Below are positions 1 to 4,902 of a stretch of DNA of 7,013 nt, piece after piece. Source of the stretch: DASZZV01 sp035544835 (GTDB lineage: Bacteria; Acidobacteriota; Thermoanaerobaculia; Gp7-AA8); contig DASZZV010000320.1 of the NCBI GenBank assembly GCA_035544835.1, positions 1 through 7,013 on the forward strand, written 5' to 3'. The notes beneath the pieces were generated by a model, which did not search any database, was not told the origin of the DNA, and saw nothing but the letters and a program-made list of their open reading frames with translations. How positions within the stretch are numbered: the stretch's first letter is position 1; the number at the start of each line of letters is the position of its first letter. The translations under genes and the position numbers were made by a program.

Positions 1-66
1 TCGCACAATCGTAAGAGAGCTCCAAGACTCCACACCGCAAGGCCCCCTCCCAGATCCCTCGCTCGA

Positions 67-136
67 CGCTCGGGATGACACCCTGGTTTCTTTCACTCAG
101 ACGCCGCGCTCCGCGGTCAATCGCTCGGGATGACAC
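67..136. repeat. Two direct copies of a 15-bp intergenic repeat
   Basis: The 15-mer CGCTCGGGATGACAC occurs at 67-81 and again at 122-136, 55 bp apart, in the non-coding stretch before the first gene. The first copy is preceded by ATCCC at 54-58, which pairs with GGGAT at 72-76 to give an imperfect hairpin around 54-76. Short elements ending in 'GGGATGACA' are, as I recall, common dispersed intergenic repeats in Acidobacteriota and some other soil bacteria. The translated reverse strand gives the 'CHPER..AE' type of peptide that marks such repeats when they are wrongly called as genes. The rest of 1-232 shows nothing convincing beyond a small stem-loop, CAACG/CGTTG, at 157-170. Confidence 0.6.
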
Positions 137-232
137 ACTGCTTCCTCGCTAACAGGCAACGTCCCCGTTGTCCCCGGCGTCGTTTCGTGGTATCCCCGAT
201 TCTTCAAATTCGACAAACGGGAACCCACGCCT

Positions 233-835
233 ATGAATCGTGAAAACGGCTTTTTCGCCATCTGCGGCTTTCTGCTGGGATTGATCTTTGGGGGCCTGAT
301 CATCGGGCCGAAGATTTACGAGTCGCGTTCGGGGCGGGCTGGGGCTTCGGCTGCGGAGATGCCGCCCGCGGCTGGCGCCGCCGCCGATCCTGCGGGTGCG
401 CCCGCCGGTGGCGCTCCGGTAATGCAGGCGGTGCTCAAGCAGATCGCCAGCCTCAAGCAGCAGATCGAGAAGAATCCGCAGGATGTCAAGGCGCTGTCGC
501 AGTTGGGCAGCATGTATATGGACGCGGGAAAGTACCCTCAGGCGGTCGGCTACTTCGAAAGAGCGCTGGCGATCACTCACGATCCCGAGATCGCTACAGA
601 TCTCGGAATCTGCTACAAGGAAAGCGGCTCACCCGACAAGGCGCTCGCCACCTTTCAGGAGATTGAGAAGCGGAACCCGGATCACTGGCAGGCTCTTTAT
701 GACGAGGCCGTCGTACTCGTTCACATGGGACGCTACGCAGAGGCCAAAGCGGTGATCGCGCGTCTCAAGGCCAAGCGGCCGACTGACCCGGATGTGCTCA
801 AGTTCGAGCAGCAGCTCAATCAGATGAACGGATGA
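233..835 (+). CDS. Membrane-anchored tetratricopeptide repeat (TPR) protein
   Basis: The product is 200 residues. Residues about 7-27 form one hydrophobic helix (FFAICGFLLGLIFGGLIIG) close to the N-terminus, so the protein is probably held in the inner membrane with its bulk outside the cytoplasm. Residues about 36-62 are a low-complexity Ala/Pro/Gly linker. From about 66 to 80 a basic/Gln-rich helix leads into roughly three TPR units: about 81-115 (with LGSMYMDAGKYPQAVGYFERAL), 117-148 (LGICYKESGSPDKALATFQEI) and 149-182 (ALYDEAVVLVHMGRYAEAKAVI). TPRs bind proteins, and the anchor-linker-TPR plan resembles CcmH/NrfG-like assembly factors. No cytochrome maturation genes are nearby, so I do not assign that role. 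The ATG at 233 lies directly before the anchor, with only a weak upstream GGGA. The gene end overlaps the reverse gene by 20 bp. Confidence 0.85.
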   Translation: MNRENGFFAICGFLLGLIFGGLIIGPKIYESRSGRAGASAAEMPPAAGAAADPAGAPAGGAPVMQAVLKQIASLKQQIEKNPQDVKALSQLGSMYMDAGKYPQAVGYFERALAITHDPEIATDLGICYKESGSPDKALATFQEIEKRNPDHWQALYDEAVVLVHMGRYAEAKAVIARLKAKRPTDPDVLKFEQQLNQMNG

Positions 836-1088
836 TCTGGTCGAGCCGGTCGCTGACCGGCCCCAGCTGGAGCGTATAAACCATCTGATCCCGCCGCACC
901 GTGGCCACGGCCTGAAATCCAGGTAGCCTCAAGACCTCGCCGACCAGCACGGCGTCATTCTCAGCCACGCAGGCCCGGACCGCGTCGTCAACCGTTTCTG
1001 CTTCCTGAACGTAGAAGCGGGGCCGCTGGCCCGGCTGAACTTTTCCTTTCTCGTCGGTGAGAGCGAGTTGCTCGACTCGAAAACGCAT
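816..1088 (-). CDS. Small uncharacterised protein, about 90 residues
   Basis: I do not recognise the family with certainty. The predicted product is 90 residues, soluble, without a signal peptide or membrane helix. It looks like a compact alpha/beta domain: a strand-like start (MRFRVEQLAL), a polar loop, a strand (RPRFYVQEA), a helix (TVDDAVRACVAEN), then strands around VLVGEVLRL and FQAVATVRRDQMVYTLQL. I chose the ATG at 1088 because AGGAG lies just upstream on the reverse strand (3-nt gap, somewhat short). A GTG at 1124 would add 12 residues of unlikely sequence. The gene is divergent from guaB and convergent with the TPR gene, overlapping it at 816-835. The regular alternation of hydrophobic residues argues that it is real, but the forward strand has no competing gene over most of it, so this rests on protein-like composition alone. 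Confidence 0.6.
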   Translation of the reverse strand: MRFRVEQLALTDEKGKVQPGQRPRFYVQEAETVDDAVRACVAENDAVLVGEVLRLPGFQAVATVRRDQMVYTLQLGPVSDRLDQIIRSSD

Positions 1089-1123
1089 CGTCTCCTGCGC
1101 ATGCAATTTGGGTGCTCGCTCCA

Positions 1124-1153
1124 CTGTTCTAAGCTGTTCTATACTGAACTTGC
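1124..1153. promoter_or_regulatory. Divergent promoter/operator candidate between the small gene and guaB
   Basis: CTGTTCTA is directly repeated at 1124-1131 and 1134-1141, a spacing of 10 bp (one helical turn), followed by CTGAACTT at 1144-1151. Read as half-sites this is GTTC (1126-1129), N6, GTTC (1136-1139), N6, GAAC (1146-1149). The last N6 is exactly TATACT (1140-1145), a near-consensus sigma-70 -10 box pointing towards guaB. TATAGA (1143 to 1138 on the reverse strand) could serve the divergent gene. No good -35 box is visible at the right distance in either direction, so the promoter call is tentative. The -10 box would be covered by whatever protein bound the half-sites. Confidence 0.35.
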
Positions 1154-1157
1154 CTGG

Positions 1158-1234
1158 CGGAATTGAAAATGTAAAATTGAAAAAGTTGTTGCTCGGGTTA
1201 GCTCGCTTTTTTCAATTTTCAATTTTCAATTCCG
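1158..1234. repeat. A/T-rich inverted repeat with heptad tandem repeats upstream of guaB
   Basis: The left arm 1158-1185 begins CGGAATTGAAAAT and ends AAATTGAAAAAG. The right arm 1206-1234 is its reverse complement apart from single-base shifts, giving a stem of about 28 bp with a 20-nt loop (1186-1205). The right arm is also a tandem repeat of period 7, CAATTTT at 1213-1219 and 1220-1226 and CAATT at 1227-1231. It is followed by a second 7-bp tandem, TCCGCGG, at 1231-1237 and 1238-1244. There is no T-run after the stem, so it is not a normal intrinsic terminator. It ends 8 bp before the guaB Shine-Dalgarno sequence. A small mobile or REP-like element, or an mRNA leader structure, are both possible. 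Confidence 0.75.
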
Positions 1235-1251
1235 CGGTCCGCGGGAGGCCC

Positions 1252-2814
1252 ATGAGTGACGAACGTGTTCTGCGAGATGACATTCCGGTAATTGGACGAG
1301 TCGATCTGCACGAGGTGCGAGAGGGCGACGCGGCTGCATCGGCACGGTTTGCAGACCCCATCGCCTTCGGCCTGACATTCGACGACGTCCTGTTGATGCC
1401 TGCCAAATCGGAATTGCATCCGAACTTCGTCGACACCACGACGCGACTGGCTCGCGACATACGCCTCAACATCCCTGTTATGTCGGCGGCCATGGATACC
1501 GTGACCGAAGCCCGTCTGGCCATCGCCATGGCCCAGCAAGGCGGCCTCGGCGTGATCCACAAGAACATGGCCATCGATCAGCAGGCCGAAGAAGTTGACA
1601 AGGTAAAACGCTCCGAAGCCGGCATGATCGTCGATCCTGTCACCATGCGGCCCTGGCAGAGGATCTCCGAGGCCCTGCAGGTGATGGAGAAGTACAAGAT
1701 CTCCGGCGTTCCGGTTACCGACGAGAACGGGAAGCTGGTCGGTATTCTGACGAACCGCGATCTCCGTTTCGAAACGCGCTTCGATCTCCCCATCTCGGAA
1801 CGGATGACGAAAGAGAGTCTCATTACCGTTCCAGTCGGAACGACCCTTGATGAGGCGCGCGAGGTCCTTCATCACCATCGCATCGAGAAACTTCTGGTCG
1901 TCGATGCCAATGGGGATCTGAAGGGACTGATCACCGTCAAAGACATTCAGAAGGCCCGCCGCTATCCGATGGCCGCCAAAGATCCGCTGGGACGTCTTCG
2001 CTGTGGCGCCGCCATCGGTGTCGGCAAGGAAGGTCTCGATCGGGCCCGTGCACTCATTGACGCGAAGGTCGATGTCATCGTCATCGATTCCTCGCACGCC
2101 CATTCTTCCGGCGTGATGGACGTCATCAAACAGTTCAAGCGCTTCTTTCCCGACACGCCTCTCGTTGCCGGCAACGTTGCGACCTACGAAGGTGCTGAGG
2201 ACCTGATCAAGCTTGGTGTTGACGCCGTGAAGGTCGGAATCGGACCTGGCTCCATCTGCACGACCCGGGTCGTCACCGGAGCCGGCGTGCCGCAGATTTC
2301 CGCGGTCATGGAGTGTGCGCGCGCCGCGGAAAAATACGACATCCCGATCATCAGCGATGGCGGCATCAAGTTCTCAGGCGACATCACCAAGGCAATCGCT
2401 GCCGGCGCTCATACCGTCATGATTGGGTCGCTTTTCGCCGGAACCGACGAAGCCCCGGGAGAGACCATTCTCTATCAGGGACGAACGTTCAAGGCCTATC
2501 GCGGCATGGGCTCCATCGCTGCGATGCAGGCCGGGTCACGAGACCGCTATTTCCAGGATGACACGGATGAATCAAAGCTGGTTCCAGAGGGGATCGAAGG
2601 GAAGGTCCCGTACAAGGGATCGATGGCGGCGATGATTCCTCAGCTCGTTGGTGGCCTCCGATCGGGGATGGGGTTGACCGGATCGAAGAGCATTGACGAT
2701 CTCCGTACGAAATCGAAGTTCGTGCGGATCACGGGTGCGGGTCTTCGTGAGAGCCACGCTCATGATGTCGTCATCACCAAAGAGGCGCCGAACTATCGGA
2801 TCGATCGCGAATAG
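1252..2814 (+). CDS. guaB: Inosine-5'-monophosphate dehydrogenase (IMPDH)
   Basis: This cytoplasmic enzyme oxidises IMP to XMP with NAD+, the committed step of guanine nucleotide synthesis. The 520-residue product starts with an extra segment of about 30 residues, then the family hallmark FGLTFDDVLLMP. It keeps MSAAMDTVTEARLAIAMAQ and GGLGVIHKN, and a CBS pair at about residues 127-240. The catalytic loop GPGSICTTR has Cys336, which corresponds to Cys305 of E. coli. Next come SDGGIKFSGDI, GSLFAGTDEAPGE, and the flap with YRGMGSIAAM and SRDRYFQ. The C-terminal GGLRSGMGLTG and RESHAHDV are also present. The family is usually about 490 residues, and the excess is N-terminal. I chose the ATG at 1252, preceded by GGGAGG (1243-1248). 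The open frame extends up to 1057, but that part encodes the A/T-rich inverted repeat and is unlikely to be translated. The CBS pair suggests allosteric control by nucleotides, as known for bacterial IMPDHs. Confidence 0.97.
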   Translation: MSDERVLRDDIPVIGRVDLHEVREGDAAASARFADPIAFGLTFDDVLLMPAKSELHPNFVDTTTRLARDIRLNIPVMSAAMDTVTEARLAIAMAQQGGLGVIHKNMAIDQQAEEVDKVKRSEAGMIVDPVTMRPWQRISEALQVMEKYKISGVPVTDENGKLVGILTNRDLRFETRFDLPISERMTKESLITVPVGTTLDEAREVLHHHRIEKLLVVDANGDLKGLITVKDIQKARRYPMAAKDPLGRLRCGAAIGVGKEGLDRARALIDAKVDVIVIDSSHAHSSGVMDVIKQFKRFFPDTPLVAGNVATYEGAEDLIKLGVDAVKVGIGPGSICTTRVVTGAGVPQISAVMECARAAEKYDIPIISDGGIKFSGDITKAIAAGAHTVMIGSLFAGTDEAPGETILYQGRTFKAYRGMGSIAAMQAGSRDRYFQDDTDESKLVPEGIEGKVPYKGSMAAMIPQLVGGLRSGMGLTGSKSIDDLRTKSKFVRITGAGLRESHAHDVVITKEAPNYRIDRE

Positions 2815-2831
2815 CGCTCCTGTTTTGAGCG
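2815..2831 (+). terminator. Weak stem-loop directly after guaB stop
   Basis: CGCTC (2815-2819) and GAGCG (2827-2831) form a 5-bp stem with a T-rich loop, starting on the base after the guaB stop. There is no T-run downstream, so function as an intrinsic terminator is doubtful. It could instead protect the mRNA end or be chance. Confidence 0.2.
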
Positions 2832-2844
2832 AGGCCGCGAGCAT

Positions 2845-2967
2845 GGGGGGCGGCGGCATCCTGCCGCCTCTGCTCATGAGAAGAACGATGTTCGACGTGG
2901 CCTCGCGCTCCGACGCGGTTTCGCGGTTTCAGGATGCGGCAGAGGCGGCAGGATGCAGCCTCCCCCC
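2845..2967. repeat. Interrupted inverted repeat between guaB and trmJ
   Basis: The 18-mer GCATCCTGCCGCCTCTGC at 2856-2873 is perfectly inverted at 2939-2956. The match extends outwards imperfectly to GGGGGG at 2845-2850 and CCCCCC at 2962-2967, giving arms of 29 bp around a 65-bp spacer. CAGGATGC also occurs twice directly, at 2930-2937 and 2949-2956. A second inverted pair, GCGAGGCC (2829-2836) and GGCCTCGC (2899-2906), interleaves with the first, so both could form together only as a pseudoknot. No open frame makes sense here. The look is that of a dispersed palindromic (REP/MITE-like) element. Confidence 0.7.
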
Positions 2968-2983
2968 AAGGTCGGGGTAGCGG

Positions 2984-2989
2984 TACAAT
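2984..2989 (+). promoter_or_regulatory. Candidate -10 box for trmJ
   Basis: TACAAT matches the sigma-70 -10 consensus at five of six positions. It lies just past the inverted repeat and 88 bp before the trmJ start. No -35-like hexamer is seen 16-18 bp upstream, where the sequence is C-rich. An identical TACAAT lies before ligA (4869-4874). Confidence 0.35.
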
Positions 2990-3000
2990 CGCCGCTCGTT

Positions 3001-3072
3001 ATGGGGCAGACCATTCTCGAGCAGATGCTCGATTCCATCCGCCGCGCGGCACTGCGCGTAGCGATGGTCTAG
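3001..3072 (+). CDS. Possible 23-residue leader ORF before trmJ
   Basis: An ATG at 3001 opens 23 codons (beginning MGQTILEQMLDSIRR and ending in VAMV) and stops at TAG 3070-3072, four bases before the trmJ GTG. There is no Shine-Dalgarno sequence. The ATG is only 11 bases past the TACAAT box, so a transcript from that box would be nearly leaderless. trmJ itself also lacks a clear ribosome binding site, so reinitiation from this ORF is one way it could be translated. Length alone gives no statistical support, and the ORF may be chance. Confidence 0.2.
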   Translation: MGQTILEQMLDSIRRAALRVAMV

Positions 3073-3076
3073 ATTC

Positions 3077-3796
3077 GTGGCCGGGTTGCGCATCGTGCTC
3101 GTCGAGCCCCGTGAGGGCGGAAACGTAGGCGCTGTGGCGCGAGCAATGAAGAATTTCGGCTTTCGCGAGCTCACCATCGTGGGCGCCGTCCCGGAGCTGC
3201 ATCCAGTGGCGGAGTGGTGGGCCAGTGGCGCCGAAGACGTCGTAGCCTCCTCGGGCCGTGCTGCTTCGCTCGCCGATGCCCTGGCCGGTTCTCACCTCAC
3301 CGTCGCTACATCGTCCGGAAGAGGACGCGGTGATCAGCGCCCTCTGACGACGAGAGAACTTCGCGAGCGTTGGGATCTGCTACGCGATGATGAGACGCTG
3401 GCCATCGTTTTTGGTCGTGAGAACAGCGGTCTCTCCGCGCGAGAGCTCGGAGCATGCGAGCTGACCGCGTCGGTCGATACGAACGAAGATTTTCCTGTGC
3501 TCAATCTCGCGCAGTCCGTGGCGATTTTCTGCTACGAACTATCGCGTCCGCGCAGCAGAGCCCCCGCGTTCATGGAGGCGCGTCCCACCGCTGAGATGAT
3601 GGGGCTGCTGCATTCCAGGACCAGACAGCTTCTTCTCCAGATCGGGTTTCTACACGAGAATAATCCTCACAGGATCTATGACGAGCTGCAGGCAATTCTG
3701 GCGCGAGCCGCCATCACCGAAAGAGAGTTGACGATCCTTCTGGGAGTTCTCAGACAACTCGAGTGGGCGTGCGCCGCTGGTCAGGCTGGCTCTTGA
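3077..3796 (+). CDS. trmJ: tRNA (cytidine/uridine-32-2'-O-)-methyltransferase, TrmJ/SpoU family
   Basis: TrmJ enzymes use S-adenosylmethionine to 2'-O-methylate tRNA position 32, working as dimers of a SPOUT (trefoil-knot) fold in the cytoplasm. The 239-residue product has the three SpoU motifs in order: IVLVEPREGGNVGAVARAMK (residues 6-25, with the conserved Asn and Arg), IVFGRENSGLSARE (110-123) and FPVLNLAQSVAIFCYEL (139-155). After the knot comes an alpha-helical tail (about 170-235) typical of TrmJ, which separates it from TrmL (shorter) and from TrmH/RlmB types. The E. coli protein is 246 residues. I chose GTG 3077: the frame is closed by TAG at 3059-3061 and has no ATG in between. A TTG at 3086 is the alternative. 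No clear Shine-Dalgarno sequence precedes either. The 3' end overlaps the convergent response regulator by 16 bp. The family is sure; the exact tRNA target is by analogy. Confidence 0.92.
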   Translation: MAGLRIVLVEPREGGNVGAVARAMKNFGFRELTIVGAVPELHPVAEWWASGAEDVVASSGRAASLADALAGSHLTVATSSGRGRGDQRPLTTRELRERWDLLRDDETLAIVFGRENSGLSARELGACELTASVDTNEDFPVLNLAQSVAIFCYELSRPRSRAPAFMEARPTAEMMGLLHSRTRQLLLQIGFLHENNPHRIYDELQAILARAAITERELTILLGVLRQLEWACAAGQAGS

Positions 3797-4236
3797 ACGG
3801 CTGTGGCCGCGGCCCGCTCGTGCCCACCGTCGACGCAAGCGCGAATCATGTCGATGAACTTCTCGAGGTCGAAGGGCTTGAGGATGGAGTTGCACACGCT
3901 GTTGGCCGGAATTTTGTTGATGCCACGCTGACCGGCGGCGGTGAAGACGATAATGTGCGGCGGCATGCTTCCTGGCGTGAGGTCTCGTTTCACTTTTTCG
4001 AGAAACTCGTACCCGTTGACCTTTGGCATCATCAGGTCGAGCAGAACGGCATCGAATTTCATGGAACGTACTTTGTCGAATCCGACCCCCCCGTCCTCAG
4101 CCAACTCCACGGAGAAGTTCATTCGCTTGAGTACTGCCTCTAACAGCACACGGATAGCCAGGTCATCATCGACGACTAGAATGGACTTCCCTGTTCCCTC
4201 TATCCTGGCGTTCGTCATCGTGTCGAAGACGTGCAC
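3781..4236 (-). CDS. Single-domain response regulator (CheY-like receiver)
   Basis: The 151-residue product is one receiver domain (about residues 17-137) with short tails and no output domain. The phosphorylation site residues are all present: acidic cluster VVDDD (Asp23-25), phospho-acceptor Asp67 in LLDLMMP, Thr99 in VFTA, and Lys120 in ILKPFD. It should therefore accept phosphate from a histidine kinase and act by protein contact, as CheY, PilG and Spo0F do. No kinase, chemotaxis or pilus gene lies nearby, so its partner is unknown. The start is uncertain. GTG 4236 has GAGGG 9 bp upstream, and an in-frame stop lies at 4249-4251. ATG 4218 would be six residues shorter, with no Shine-Dalgarno, but would leave a normal leader after the TATAAT box. 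The Ala/Glu-rich C-terminal tail is probably disordered. Confidence 0.93.
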   Translation of the reverse strand: MHVFDTMTNARIEGTGKSILVVDDDLAIRVLLEAVLKRMNFSVELAEDGGVGFDKVRSMKFDAVLLDLMMPKVNGYEFLEKVKRDLTPGSMPPHIIVFTAAGQRGINKIPANSVCNSILKPFDLEKFIDMIRACVDGGHERAAATAVQEPA

Positions 4237-4252
4237 AGACCTGTGCCCTCAT

Positions 4253-4258
4253 ATTATA
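4253..4258 (-). promoter_or_regulatory. Perfect -10 box for the response regulator
   Basis: On the reverse strand TATAAT reads from 4258 to 4253, inside an A/T-only 10-bp patch (4251-4260) that stands out in this GC-rich DNA. The expected start of transcription near 4246 would leave a leader of about 10 nt before GTG 4236 or about 28 nt before ATG 4218. The -35 region is poor. Read forwards, the same patch gives TATTAT-like sequence, so it might also serve the divergent gene at 4330. Confidence 0.5.
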
Positions 4259-4329
4259 TATGGCCAGTTCGCTTAACATACCCCGAGAGGTCGAGGTGAG
4301 ACCTGGCCTCTGACACAGGGCCTGGGCTC

Positions 4330-4902
4330 GTGAATCTCAGTTCTGAGATCGGCCAGTTCGGATTCCGTCCGTGGGTGCGTCGTGCCGGGCTGTCGATTCT
4401 TGCCGTGGCCGCGATCGTCACCGCTCTCATGTGGTCAATGGTCCATTCCTCCTTCCGATATGGCTGGGTACGGGAGCCGTTTTCCTGGATTTATGTCGCC
4501 GTGCTCTGGATTGGCGGCTTGCGCATCTACATGGGAACACTGAAGAACGCTGCGGAGATCTTGGAGTCGGGGTTGATCCTCCGACCTCTGCACCGTTTCG
4601 GTCGGGCCGACATCGACTGGACGGCGGTCAAAGGGACAGAGCAAATGATCGGAGGCGACCGGCTCATCGTATATTACGAGCGCGGGCGCGGCCTTCGTTT
4701 CATCGCCATGAACCTGAATCTCGTCAAAAGGAGAAGGCAGTTCGAGATCACTCTCGAGGAACGGCTGCGGCGGCTGGGCTTCGTCGAAAAGGTGGTCGAG
4801 CGCTCCCGCTACCTAACTAGAGTCGACGCGCGTGCTGACGAGGGTGCCGGCCTCACGCCGTGCGGCCCTACAATGCCCAGCGGCAACGAGGATTCTCCAT
4901 GA
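4330..4902 (+). CDS. Uncharacterised two-helix membrane protein, coupled to ligA
   Basis: I do not recognise a named family. The 190-residue product has two membrane helices, about residues 19-37 (GLSILAVAAIVTALMWSMV) and 51-69 (FSWIYVAVLWIGGLRIYMG). After them comes a cytoplasmic-type domain, about 76-160, with strand-like segments (GLILRPLHRFGR, DIDWTAVKG, RLIVYYERGRGLRFIAMNL) and a final charged helix (LEERLRRLGFVEKVVER). Two helices followed by a small beta domain ending in a helix is the plan of bacterial PH-like (bPH/YdbT-type) membrane proteins, and I offer that only as a resemblance. The last 25 or so residues look disordered. GTG 4330 is the first start after an in-frame TGA at 4297-4299; its Shine-Dalgarno is weak. 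The stop TGA (4900-4902) overlaps the ligA ATG (ATGA), so translational coupling is likely. Confidence 0.75.
   Translation: MNLSSEIGQFGFRPWVRRAGLSILAVAAIVTALMWSMVHSSFRYGWVREPFSWIYVAVLWIGGLRIYMGTLKNAAEILESGLILRPLHRFGRADIDWTAVKGTEQMIGGDRLIVYYERGRGLRFIAMNLNLVKRRRQFEITLEERLRRLGFVEKVVERSRYLTRVDARADEGAGLTPCGPTMPSGNEDSP
4869..4892 (+). promoter_or_regulatory. ligA ribosome binding site with a possible internal -10 box
   Basis: GAGGA at 4888-4892 sits 6 nt before the ATG at 4899 and fixes the ligA start. This is the best ribosome binding site in the window. TACAAT at 4869-4874, inside the end of the upstream gene, could be a -10 box giving ligA its own transcript. It lacks a recognisable -35 and may be only coding sequence (Tyr-Asn in the +3 frame). 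Confidence 0.45.

Noticed and set aside
97..303. 68-residue reverse ORF in the left intergenic region
   Set aside because: Its end is the translated intergenic repeat (CHPER-type peptide) and the rest is antisense to the TPR gene's membrane anchor.
149..580. 143-residue reverse-strand ORF opposite the TPR gene
   Set aside because: It is Arg-rich shadow translation of the TPR coding strand and of the 5' repeat region, with no recognisable domain.
1158..1234. Intrinsic terminator or purine riboswitch upstream of guaB
   Set aside because: The stem is A/T-rich with no following T-run, and no purine-riboswitch junction or loop-loop consensus is recognisable.
1057..1251. 65-residue N-terminal extension of guaB from the upstream ATG
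   Set aside because: The stretch runs through the small reverse gene's start, the promoter-like array and the A/T-rich inverted repeat. The ATG at 1252 has a GGGAGG site and fits the family.
1219..2103. 294-residue reverse-strand ORF opposite guaB
   Set aside because: It mirrors the codon structure of guaB, a certain gene, and has no protein-like motif. Long antisense frames are common in GC-rich DNA.
3763..4143. 126-residue forward ORF opposite the response regulator
   Set aside because: The reverse strand encodes an intact receiver domain with all active-site residues, so the forward frame is its shadow.
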